NCBI GenBank assembly: GCA_019410105.1 | Contig: DXTB01000024.1 | Coordinates: forward strand, 1-16,498 | Origin: Clostridiales bacterium | Lineage (GTDB): Bacteria; Bacillota_A; Clostridia; Oscillospirales; Oscillospiraceae | Reading direction: 5' to 3' | Length of the DNA stretch: 16,498 nt | Part shown: positions 6,435 to 13,254 of the stretch, one piece after another | Layout of the letters: every line of letters begins with the position of its first letter | Position numbering within the stretch: the stretch's first letter is position 1 | Program-made: the position numbers and the translations under genes | The notes under the pieces: model-generated | What the model was told of the DNA's origin: nothing | The model's input: only the letters and a program-made list of their open reading frames with translations | Database searches by the model: none

Positions 6435-7400
6435 ATGGAGCAGTATGCAATTGATTTGTTTGATGGACACTGTGACGCGGTGTTTCTGCGCTATCTCTCC
6501 GGCGGAGGCCTGCGCCGGAACGACGGCCATGTGGATCTGGAGCGTATGGGGAAATACCGCCGCTGCGCCCAGTTTTTCGCCCTGTTCGGAGAGCCGGAGC
6601 CCACCCCGGTTCGGGATCTCAGCGGGAAAACCCACCGGGAGCTCTTTCTGGAGGAGTACGCGCTCTTTGAGCGGGAAATGGCGGCCAATGCCGATCTAGC
6701 AGCCTTTTGCCGCACTGGCGCGGAGGCGGAGGCGGCCTTTCGGTCGGGGCGGCGGGCGGCCTTCCTCTCGGTGGAGGGGGCGGAGCTGCTGGACTGCTCC
6801 CTGGAGCGGCTGGAGGAGGCCCACGCCATGGGGGTTCGGGCCGTTAACCCCACATGGAACCACGTCAACGCTCTCTCCGGCACGAATGCAGAGGAGCCGG
6901 AGCGGGGGCTGACGCCTCAGGGCAGGGCGTTCGTCCGCAAAATGGAGCGGCTGGGCATGCTGGTGGACGTGTCCCACCTGTCGGATCCAGGCTTCTGGGA
7001 CGTGGCGGAGGAGCTGAGCGGCCCCTTTTTTGCCAGCCATTCAAATGCCCGGGCGGTCTTTTCTCATCCCAGGAACTTGACCGATGAGCAATTTACTGCC
7101 ATAATAGACCACAACGGAGTGGTTGGCCTTAACCTCTACGCCAACTTCCTGGGGGAGCGGGCCGACCTGGACACCGCCATCGCCCACCTGGAGCACTGGC
7201 TGGAGCTGGGGGGCGAGCGGACCGTCGCTTTGGGCGGCGATCTGGACGGCTGTTCCAGCCTGCCGGAGGGGATCACGGGTATTCAGGATCTGGACCGGCT
7301 GTGGGAGCGGCTGCTGCAGCGGAATTACAGTGAGGCGCTGGTGCGCGCCCTGTTTTTTGAGAATCTGATGAGGGTTGTGAGCGAAGTATGTACTATGTAA
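6435..7400 (+). CDS. M19 family dipeptidase (renal/membrane dipeptidase type)
   Basis: A 321-residue zinc dipeptidase of the MEROPS M19 family, which hydrolyses dipeptides and in some members tolerates D-residues. The metal ligands line up with the mammalian enzyme: HCD (H12, D14), E114 in SVEGAE, H181 in VDVSH, H202 in ASHSNARAV and D269 in LGGDLDG. No signal peptide is visible, so it is probably cytosolic. The ATG follows AGGGGGAG (6421-6428), only 12 bases after yraN, and the last 13 bases overlap thrC. Its natural substrate cannot be read from sequence; scavenging of peptides or peptidoglycan-derived dipeptides is possible. A promoter-like sequence for thrC lies inside this gene at 7077-7105. 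Confidence 0.93.
   Translation: MEQYAIDLFDGHCDAVFLRYLSGGGLRRNDGHVDLERMGKYRRCAQFFALFGEPEPTPVRDLSGKTHRELFLEEYALFEREMAANADLAAFCRTGAEAEAAFRSGRRAAFLSVEGAELLDCSLERLEEAHAMGVRAVNPTWNHVNALSGTNAEEPERGLTPQGRAFVRKMERLGMLVDVSHLSDPGFWDVAEELSGPFFASHSNARAVFSHPRNLTDEQFTAIIDHNGVVGLNLYANFLGERADLDTAIAHLEHWLELGGERTVALGGDLDGCSSLPEGITGIQDLDRLWERLLQRNYSEALVRALFFENLMRVVSEVCTM
7077..7105 (+). promoter_or_regulatory. Strong internal promoter candidate inside the dipeptidase gene, ahead of thrC
   Basis: TTGACC (7077-7082, 5 of 6), a 17-base spacer and CATAAT (7100-7105, 5 of 6), with TGC directly before the -10 (TGn extended -10). It is the best promoter match in the window yet lies within coding sequence, about 280 bases before the thrC start. 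The codons that build it (TTG, CAA, TTT, ACT, ATA, ATA) are unusual beside the GC-rich codons around them, which suggests the sequence is kept for more than coding. Confidence 0.6.
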
Positions 7401-8875
7401 GCACGAGGAACAAGGAAGACCGGCGCACGGCGGCGGAGGCAATCGCCCAGGGACTGGCTGTGGACGGCGGCCTGATGACCCCTGAGGTATTTCCAAAGCT
7501 GTCCCACAACGCCCTGGACACCATGCGGGACATGTCCTATCAGCAGCGGGCCGTCTATGTGATGAACTCCTATCTGGACGACTTCACGGCCTCTGAGCTG
7601 TCTGCCTATGCGGACAAGGCCTACGGCGGAGAGAAGTTCGATGTGAAGGAGGTGGCACCCGTTCGGGCGGTGGACGAAAACACCTACTGTCTGGAGCTGT
7701 GGCACGGCCCCACCTGTGCCTTCAAGGACATGGCCCTGCAGATGCTGCCACACCTGCTCTCCGCCTCCCTGGTGAAAAACCAAGAGGAGAAGACGGTGTG
7801 CATCCTGGTCGCCACCTCCGGTGACACGGGCAAGGCCGCCCTGGAGGGCTTCAAGGACGTGGACAAGACCCGCATCCTGGTGTTCTACCCCAAGGACGGT
7901 GTTTCCGCTATTCAGGAGCTGCAGATGAACACCCAGGAGGGAGACAACGTAGGGGTTTGCTCCGTGGCAGGCAACTTCGACGATGCCCAGACCGGTGTCA
8001 AGCGCCTGTTCTCCGACGAGGTCCTGCGGGAGAAGCTGGCCGGCCGCGGCTTTTTCCTCTCCTCGGCCAACTCTATCAACTGGGGTCGCGTCCTGCCGCA
8101 GATCGTCTACTACATCTCCGCCTACTGTGATCTTCTGCGGGAGGGGCGGATTCAGAAGGGGGAGCGGATCAACGTCTGCGTCCCAACCGGCAACTTCGGC
8201 AACATCCTGGCCGCCTACTACGCCAGAGAGATGGGCGTGCCCATCGGCAGGCTTATCTGCGCCTCCAACAGCAACAATGTACTGACCGACTTCCTGTGCA
8301 CCGGCGTGTACGACCGCAACCGCACCTTCTACAATACGATGTCCCCCTCTATGGATATCCTGATCTCCTCCAACCTGGAGCGGCTGCTCTTCTCCCTGTC
8401 CAACCACGATGACGCCGAGGTGCGCGGGTACATGGAGGAGCTGGCCCGGTCCGGGCGGTATGAGGTGAGCCCCGCCATCAAGGGCAGGCTGGAGAAGCTT
8501 TTCGCCGCCGGTTTCTGCGACGACGCTCAGACACAGAAGGTCATCGGCCGCATGTGGCAGGAGCACCGCTACCTGATCGATCCCCACACCGCCGTGGCCT
8601 TTGACGTGCTCGACCAGTACCGGCGGGATACTGGTGACACTACCCCCACCGTGGTGGTGTCCACCGCCAGCCCCTTCAAGTTCTGTGACAGCGTGCTGGG
8701 CGCCCTGGGCGTGAGCGAGCTGGCCGCCGGCACGGCCATTTTGGACCAGCTCTCCCAGCAGACCGGCGTGCCCATCCCGGCGCCCCTGGCTGCCCTGAAG
8801 GACAAGACGGTCCGCTTTGGCCGGAGCGTCACCAAAGAGCACATGGTGGACCAGGTGCTGGAGATGCTGCGCTGA
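7388..8875 (+). CDS. thrC: Threonine synthase
   Basis: A 495-residue PLP enzyme that converts O-phospho-L-homoserine to L-threonine, the last step of threonine synthesis. Visible features are STRNK near the N-terminus, GLAVDGGLM (22-30), GPTCAFKDMALQ with the PLP lysine K113, the SGDTGKAA loop (144-151), SANSINWGRVLPQ (226-238) and PTGNFGN (266-272). The length suits the longer threonine synthase subclass found in yeast and many Firmicutes. The ATG lies 13 bases inside the dipeptidase gene and has only a weak purine-rich site upstream, so it may depend on coupling. Homoserine kinase and homoserine dehydrogenase are not in the window. The next gene starts at the base after the stop codon. Confidence 0.97.
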   Translation: MYYVSTRNKEDRRTAAEAIAQGLAVDGGLMTPEVFPKLSHNALDTMRDMSYQQRAVYVMNSYLDDFTASELSAYADKAYGGEKFDVKEVAPVRAVDENTYCLELWHGPTCAFKDMALQMLPHLLSASLVKNQEEKTVCILVATSGDTGKAALEGFKDVDKTRILVFYPKDGVSAIQELQMNTQEGDNVGVCSVAGNFDDAQTGVKRLFSDEVLREKLAGRGFFLSSANSINWGRVLPQIVYYISAYCDLLREGRIQKGERINVCVPTGNFGNILAAYYAREMGVPIGRLICASNSNNVLTDFLCTGVYDRNRTFYNTMSPSMDILISSNLERLLFSLSNHDDAEVRGYMEELARSGRYEVSPAIKGRLEKLFAAGFCDDAQTQKVIGRMWQEHRYLIDPHTAVAFDVLDQYRRDTGDTTPTVVVSTASPFKFCDSVLGALGVSELAAGTAILDQLSQQTGVPIPAPLAALKDKTVRFGRSVTKEHMVDQVLEMLR

Positions 8876-9556
8876 ATGGCTCTCTACGCAATCGGGGACA
8901 CCCACCTCTCCCTGACCTCCAATAAGCCCATGGACGTGTTTGGCGGGGGCTGGGAGGGCTATGTGGACAAGCTGCAGAAGGGCTTCGCGGCGGTGGGGCC
9001 GGAGGATACGGTGGTGCTCTGCGGCGACCTGTCCTGGGGTATGAGCCTGGAGGAGGCAAAGGAGGACCTCGCTTTCCTGGACGCCCTGCCTGGGGCGCGA
9101 AAGCTGCTGCTCAAGGGAAACCACGACTACTGGTGGAACACCGCCGCCAAGATGAACCGCTTTTTTGCGGAGAGCGGCTTTTCCACCCTCCGCATTCTGC
9201 ACAACAACTGCTATGAATACGGGGGCTACGCCCTGTGCGGCACCCGGGGCTGGTTCTATGAGGAGGCCGGCGACCAGAAGGTGTTCAAGCGGGAGCTGAT
9301 CCGCTTGGAGGCGTCGCTGAAGGCGGCGGGGGAGCGGCCCAAGCTGTGCTTTCTCCACTATCCGCCCCTCTACCAGGGCTACCGCTGTCCAGAGATCATT
9401 GCCCTGCTGGAGCAGTACGGCGTGGAGCGCTGCTATTACGGCCATCTCCACGGCGGCAGCCACCGCTTGGCCGTGGAAGGACGGCAGGGAGGCGTGGCCT
9501 ATTATCTGGTCTCCGCAGACTATGTGGGGTTTCGCCCGCAAAAAATCTGTGAATAA
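8876..9556 (+). CDS. Calcineurin-like metallophosphoesterase (COG1768 type)
   Basis: A 226-residue predicted phosphohydrolase with the complete dinuclear-metal motif set: GDTH (D8, H10), CGDLSWG (D51), KGNHDYWW (N82, H83), FLHYPPLY (H161) and YGHLHG (H190, H192). The overall pattern, including the GDLSWGMSLEEA segment and the Trp pair after GNHD, matches a small uncharacterised bacterial group of predicted phosphohydrolases. No signal peptide or membrane segment is seen. The ATG follows the thrC TGA with no gap (TGAATG), so it is translated with thrC. The substrate is unknown, and neither thrC nor the upstream genes point to one. It is the last gene of this operon; no intrinsic terminator is obvious before the tig promoter region. 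Confidence 0.9.
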   Translation: MALYAIGDTHLSLTSNKPMDVFGGGWEGYVDKLQKGFAAVGPEDTVVLCGDLSWGMSLEEAKEDLAFLDALPGARKLLLKGNHDYWWNTAAKMNRFFAESGFSTLRILHNNCYEYGGYALCGTRGWFYEEAGDQKVFKRELIRLEASLKAAGERPKLCFLHYPPLYQGYRCPEIIALLEQYGVERCYYGHLHGGSHRLAVEGRQGGVAYYLVSADYVGFRPQKICE

Positions 9557-9569
9557 TTGAAAAAAGGTA

Positions 9570-9603
9570 TGGAAATTTTGACGCATATCTGCTAGTATAT
9601 AAC
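9570..9603 (+). promoter_or_regulatory. Probable promoter region of tig
   Basis: The AT-rich stretch after the metallophosphoesterase gene holds two overlapping readings. One is TGGAAA (9570-9575), 17 bases, then TAGTAT (9593-9598) preceded by TGC (extended -10). The other is TTGACG (9578-9583) with TATAAC (9598-9603), whose 14-base spacing is short. A promoter here is likely because the context changes to a new operon; which hexamers are used is unclear. Confidence 0.4.
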
Positions 9604-9620
9604 GGATAACGCGAAAGATG

Positions 9621-9655
9621 GCCCCGTATACCGCCGATGCGCGGCGGGACAGGGC
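9621..9655 (+). promoter_or_regulatory. Hairpin in the tig 5' leader
   Basis: An inner perfect 6-bp stem, CCGCCG (9631-9636) with CGGCGG (9642-9647), closes an ATGCG loop. Outer pairs GCCC (9621-9624) with GGGC (9652-9655), plus GT with AC, extend it. The GGAGG ribosome binding site (9661-9665) begins 6 bases later. It may influence mRNA stability or translation; no known leader family is recognised. Confidence 0.45.
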
Positions 9656-9676
9656 TGACAGGAGGAAGTAAACAAC

Positions 9677-11095
9677 ATGAATGTCAAGAGCGTCGAGAAG
9701 CAGGAGAAGAGCACCGTCGAGCTGGTGATCGAGATCGGCAAGGAGGAGTTCGAGGCCGCTGTCGAGAAGGTCTACAAGAAGCAGCGCGGCAAGATCAGCG
9801 TGCCCGGTTTCCGCAAGGGCAAGGCCCCCCGGAAGATCATCGAGGGCATGTACGGCTCCGGCGTGTTTTATGAGGATGCTATCAACGACTTGTACCCCGA
9901 GGCCTATGCCCAGGCGATTGAGCAGGAGAAGCTGGATGCCGTGGCGTGGCCCAAGGTGGAGATCGTGGATGTGGGCAAGGAGGGCCTGACCTTCAAGGCC
10001 CTGGTCACCGTCCGCCCCGAGGTGAAGCTGGGCGAGTACAAGGGCCTGACTGCTGAGAAGGCCGAGGTCGCCATCTCTGATGAGGACATCGACAACGAGC
10101 TCAAGCCCTTCATCAACCGCGCCACCCGCATGGTGACCGTGGAGCGGGCGGCCGAGACCGGCGACACTGTGGTGATTGACTTCGAGGGCTTCCTGGACGG
10201 CAAGCCCTTCGACGGCGGCAAGGCCGAGGGCCACAGCCTGGAACTGGGCTCCGGTTCCTTCGTTCCCGGCTTCGAGGAGCAGCTCGTGGGTGCCAAAGCC
10301 GGCGACGAGAAGGAGCTGAACATCACCTTCCCCGAGGACTATCACGCCGAATTGGCCGGTAAGGCTGTTGTCTTCAAGGTGAAGGTTCACGAGGTCAAGG
10401 CCAAGGAGCTGCCTGAGGTGGACGACGAGTTCGCTAAGGATGTGTCCGAGTTCGATACCCTCGCCGACTTTAAAAAGGATCTGGGTGAGAAGCTGAAGGA
10501 ACGCCGCGAGACTCAGAACCAGCGTGACTTCGAGGCCGCTCTGATGGAGCAGGTTATGGACAACATGGAGGTCGAGATTCCCGACGCCATGGTGGAGTAT
10601 GAGGCCGATAACCTGGTGAACGACATGGCCCAGCGCATCCAGGCCCAGGGTATCCCCTTTGACCAGTATCTGGCCATGACCGGCATGACCATGGATATCA
10701 TGCGGGAGCAGGCCAAGGCCGCTGCTCTGGAGCGGGTGCGCCGTGAGCTGGCGCTGGGCGCCATCGTGGCTGCCGAAAATATCACCATCTCCGACGAGGA
10801 GCTGGAGGAGGAGTACAAGCGTCTGGCCGAGCAGTATCACATGGATGTGGACAAGGTGAAGGCCGCGGTGGATGCCGAGAGCATCCGCAAGGAGCAGAGC
10901 TACCACAAGGCTGAGCACGTGGTCTACGACAGCGCCAAGGTCGGCAAGGCCCCCGCCAAGAAGAAGTCCACCAAGAAGAAGGCGGAGGAGAGCGCCGAGG
11001 GCGAGGAGAAGCCCAAGAAGACCGCCCGCAAGGGCACCTCCCGCAAGAAGGTGGAGGAGACCGCCGAGGCGGCCGTGGAGAAGACGGAGGAATAA
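9677..11095 (+). CDS. tig: Trigger factor (ribosome-associated chaperone and peptidyl-prolyl isomerase)
   Basis: A 472-residue trigger factor, which binds near the exit tunnel through ribosomal protein L23 and shields nascent chains. Domains: N-terminal ribosome-binding domain (about 1-145) with the loop GFRKGKAPRKIIE (44-56), FKBP-type isomerase domain (about 160-240, including GDTVVIDFEGFLDGKPFDGG and FVPGFEEQL), and C-terminal chaperone arms (about 245-423). A Lys/Glu/Ala-rich tail of about 49 residues follows (424-472), making it longer than the roughly 430 residues of the E. coli and B. subtilis proteins. The ATG follows AGGAGG (9660-9665). It heads a tig-clpP-clpX-lon-engB block, close to the B. 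subtilis tig-clpX-lon-ysxC order. Codon use is that of a highly expressed gene. Confidence 0.97.
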   Translation: MNVKSVEKQEKSTVELVIEIGKEEFEAAVEKVYKKQRGKISVPGFRKGKAPRKIIEGMYGSGVFYEDAINDLYPEAYAQAIEQEKLDAVAWPKVEIVDVGKEGLTFKALVTVRPEVKLGEYKGLTAEKAEVAISDEDIDNELKPFINRATRMVTVERAAETGDTVVIDFEGFLDGKPFDGGKAEGHSLELGSGSFVPGFEEQLVGAKAGDEKELNITFPEDYHAELAGKAVVFKVKVHEVKAKELPEVDDEFAKDVSEFDTLADFKKDLGEKLKERRETQNQRDFEAALMEQVMDNMEVEIPDAMVEYEADNLVNDMAQRIQAQGIPFDQYLAMTGMTMDIMREQAKAAALERVRRELALGAIVAAENITISDEELEEEYKRLAEQYHMDVDKVKAAVDAESIRKEQSYHKAEHVVYDSAKVGKAPAKKKSTKKKAEESAEGEEKPKKTARKGTSRKKVEETAEAAVEKTEE

Positions 11096-11146
11096 GTTTC
11101 CAAACGATGGGCATACTCTGTTTGTGAGCCTGCCCGTCTGCGGTAG

Positions 11147-11175
11147 GATGGTGGGGCGCCCTGCACCCCGACATC
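11147..11175 (+). promoter_or_regulatory. Hairpin between tig and clpP
   Basis: GATG (11147-11150) pairs with CATC (11172-11175) and GGGG (11153-11156) with CCCC (11166-11169), separated by a small internal loop and closing a 9-base loop. No T-run follows, so it is not a standard terminator. It lies just upstream of the clpP ribosome binding site (AAGGAG near 11183). Confidence 0.3.
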
Positions 11176-11198
11176 AAAATTAAAGGAGATCCTTCATT

Positions 11199-11780
11199 AT
11201 GAGCCTAGTTCCTTATGTAGTAGAGCAGACCAACCGCGGCGAGCGTTCCTATGACATCTTTTCCCGCCTGCTGAACGACCGCATTGTGTTCCTGGGAGAA
11301 GAGGTCAACGCCACCACGGCCAGCCTGGTGGTGGCCCAGCTGCTGTATCTGGAGGCCCAGGACCCGGACAAGGACATCCAGTTTTACATCAACAGTCCCG
11401 GCGGCTCCGTCACCGACGGTATGGCCATTTATGACACGATGCAGTATATTAAGTGTGATGTGTCGACTATCTGCATCGGCATGGCTGCCAGCATGGGCGC
11501 GTTTCTGCTCTCCTCCGGCGCCAAGGGCAAGCGCTTGGCTCTGCCCAACGCGGAGATCATGATCCATCAGCCCTCCGCCGGCACTCAGGGACAGATCACC
11601 GATATGGCCATCCACCTGAAGCGCCTGGAGATTATCAAAAAGCGCATGAACCACATTCTGGCGGACAACACCGGTAAGCCGCTGGAAGTGGTTACAGCCG
11701 ACTGCGAGCGCGACAATTTCATGTCCGCCGAGGAGGCTAAGGAGTACGGCCTGATTGACAAGGTCATTTATACGCGATAA
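11199..11780 (+). CDS. clpP: ATP-dependent Clp protease proteolytic subunit
   Basis: A 193-residue ClpP, the usual length. The serine-protease triad is in place: S98 in [12 protein letters not shown]123 in MIHQP and D172 in [16 protein letters not shown] (65-72) forms the oxyanion-hole region and YDIFSRLL (18-25) the N-terminal part. ClpP forms a two-ring barrel fed by ClpX, encoded next. The ATG is preceded by AAAGGAGAT. It follows tig after about 100 bases and precedes clpX after about 70. I see neither a CtsR-type heptamer repeat nor a CIRCE element upstream, so stress control by those routes is not evident here. Confidence 0.98.
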   Translation: MSLVPYVVEQTNRGERSYDIFSRLLNDRIVFLGEEVNATTASLVVAQLLYLEAQDPDKDIQFYINSPGGSVTDGMAIYDTMQYIKCDVSTICIGMAASMGAFLLSSGAKGKRLALPNAEIMIHQPSAGTQGQITDMAIHLKRLEIIKKRMNHILADNTGKPLEVVTADCERDNFMSAEEAKEYGLIDKVIYTR

Positions 11781-11787
11781 AATCCAA

Positions 11788-11824
11788 CAGAGGGAGCGGG
11801 GAAGCAAACGCCCCGCTCCCTCTG
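11788..11824 (+). other. Long GC-rich hairpin between clpP and clpX (no T-tract)
   Basis: A perfect 14-bp stem (11788-11801 with 11811-11824) closes a 9-base loop, starting 7 bases after the clpP stop. The bases after it are AGCCTTAGAAAG, so the U-tract needed for intrinsic termination is missing. It may act as a 3' stabiliser of clpP mRNA, a processing signal or a weak attenuator ahead of clpX. Confidence 0.6.
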
Positions 11825-11853
11825 AGCCTTAGAAAGACTTGAGGGAGCAAACC

Positions 11854-13170
11854 ATGCCGAAAAATGACGAGCGCAAATCCGTGCGCTGTTCCTTCTGCGG
11901 CAAGCACCAGGAACAGGTCGCCCGCATCATCGCCGGTCCGGGCGCCTATATCTGCAACGAGTGTGTCCACCTGTGCATGAGCATTCTGGACGACACTTAC
12001 GATCCCGAGGAGCAGGCCGGGCCGGACATCCCCGATGTGATCCCCACCCCCAGGGAGATCCGCGACGTGCTGGACCAGTATATCATCGGGCAGGAGGACG
12101 CTAAAATCGCCTTGTCCGTGGCGGTCTACAACCACTATAAGCGTATCTACTTCGGCGGCGGGGAGGACGTGGAGCTCCAGAAGAGCAACATCCTGCTCAT
12201 GGGGCCTACGGGCTGCGGCAAGACCCTGTTCGCCCAGACCCTGGCCCGGATTCTGAAGGTGCCCTTCGCCATCGCCGACGCCACTACCCTCACCGAGGCC
12301 GGATATGTGGGCGACGACGTGGAGAACATCCTCCTGCGACTGGTGCAGGCTGCCGACTACGACATCGAGCTGGCTGAGCGCGGCATCATCTACGTGGACG
12401 AGATCGACAAGATCGCCCGCAAGAGTGAGAACACCTCCATTACCCGCGACGTGTCTGGCGAGGGCGTGCAGCAGGCCCTGCTGAAAATCCTGGAGGGTAC
12501 TGTGGCCAACGTTCCGCCCCAGGGCGGCCGCAAGCATCCCCACCAGGAGTTCATCCAGATCAACACCAAGAATATCCTCTTCATCTGCGGCGGCGCTTTC
12601 GACGGGATGGAGAAGATCATCGAGCAGCGCCTGAACAAAAAGACCATTGGCTTCGGCGCGGACATCCAGAGTAAGAAGGAGCGGGATACCACCTCGGTGC
12701 TCAAGCAGGTACAGCCTCACGATCTGCTCAAGTTCGGAATCATCCCGGAGCTGGTGGGCCGCCTGCCGGTGATCACCACCCTGAACGCTCTGGACAAGGG
12801 ACAACTGGTGCGCATCCTCACCGAGCCGAAGAATGCCCTGGTGAAGCAGTACCAGAAGCTGTTGGAGTACGACATGGTGGAGCTGGACTTCGATACCCAG
12901 GCGCTGGAGGCTGCCGCCGACCGGGCCATCGAGCGCGGCATCGGCGCCCGCGGCCTGCGGGCCGTGCTGGAGGAGGTAATGACCCCTCTGATGTACGAGG
13001 TGCCCTCCGATCCAACGATCACCCGGGTGACGATTACGGCTGAGAGCGTGAAAGAACACGTTTCCCCCGCCGTTGAGCACGATCCCGACCGCACCCAGCG
13101 GCCCCGCCTTGGCGGTGCCGCCCTCCATGCGGAGCAGGGGGGCGTATCCCCCAAGGGAAATGTCTCTTAA
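11854..13170 (+). CDS. clpX: ATP-dependent Clp protease ATP-binding subunit ClpX
   Basis: A 438-residue AAA+ unfoldase that delivers substrates to ClpP. The ATG at 11854 is chosen because GAGGGAG (11841-11847) sits 6 bases upstream; the in-frame TTG at 11839 overlaps that site. Features in order: four-cysteine zinc-binding domain (C12, C15, C34, C37), Walker A GPTGCGKT (117-124), pore loop YVGD (151-154), Walker B IIYVDEID (178-185), the IGF loop that docks into ClpP (265-267) and sensor 2 GARGLR (364-369). The C-terminus runs about 15-20 residues longer than common ClpX proteins, with a polar Gly/Pro-rich end. It is followed by an 84-base gap containing another hairpin, then lon. Confidence 0.98.
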   Translation: MPKNDERKSVRCSFCGKHQEQVARIIAGPGAYICNECVHLCMSILDDTYDPEEQAGPDIPDVIPTPREIRDVLDQYIIGQEDAKIALSVAVYNHYKRIYFGGGEDVELQKSNILLMGPTGCGKTLFAQTLARILKVPFAIADATTLTEAGYVGDDVENILLRLVQAADYDIELAERGIIYVDEIDKIARKSENTSITRDVSGEGVQQALLKILEGTVANVPPQGGRKHPHQEFIQINTKNILFICGGAFDGMEKIIEQRLNKKTIGFGADIQSKKERDTTSVLKQVQPHDLLKFGIIPELVGRLPVITTLNALDKGQLVRILTEPKNALVKQYQKLLEYDMVELDFDTQALEAAADRAIERGIGARGLRAVLEEVMTPLMYEVPSDPTITRVTITAESVKEHVSPAVEHDPDRTQRPRLGGAALHAEQGGVSPKGNVS

Positions 13171-13186
13171 ACAGCAACTGAACCGG

Positions 13187-13213
13187 TGGGGCGGGGGAGC
13201 ATCCCTCGCCCCA
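13187..13213 (+). other. GC-rich hairpin between clpX and lon (no T-tract)
   Basis: TGGGGCGGGGG (13187-13197) pairs with CCCTCGCCCCA (13203-13213) over 11 bp with one G-U pair and a 5-base AGCAT loop. It starts 17 bases after the clpX stop and ends about 40 bases before lon. No T-run follows, so read-through into lon is expected. Confidence 0.55.
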
Positions 13214-13254
13214 TTCTGCATCAAATCCCTGCCCTGGAAGGAAGTGAATGTGTG

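Noticed and set aside
7325..10918. A 1197-codon open frame on the minus strand opposite thrC, the phosphoesterase and tig
   Set aside because: Its product is a Leu/His/Gly/Gln-rich string with no recognisable domain, and it lies opposite three well-identified genes. Long antisense frames arise from the C/G-ending codon bias of highly expressed genes.
11122..11149. TTGTGA, 16 bases, TAGGAT as a clpP promoter
   Set aside because: Both hexamers match at only 4 of 6 and no extended -10 is present. Read-through from tig explains expression equally well.
11096..11198. CtsR or CIRCE heat-shock operator upstream of clpP
   Set aside because: I looked for the GGTCAAA direct repeat and the TTAGCACTC inverted repeat and found neither here nor upstream of tig.
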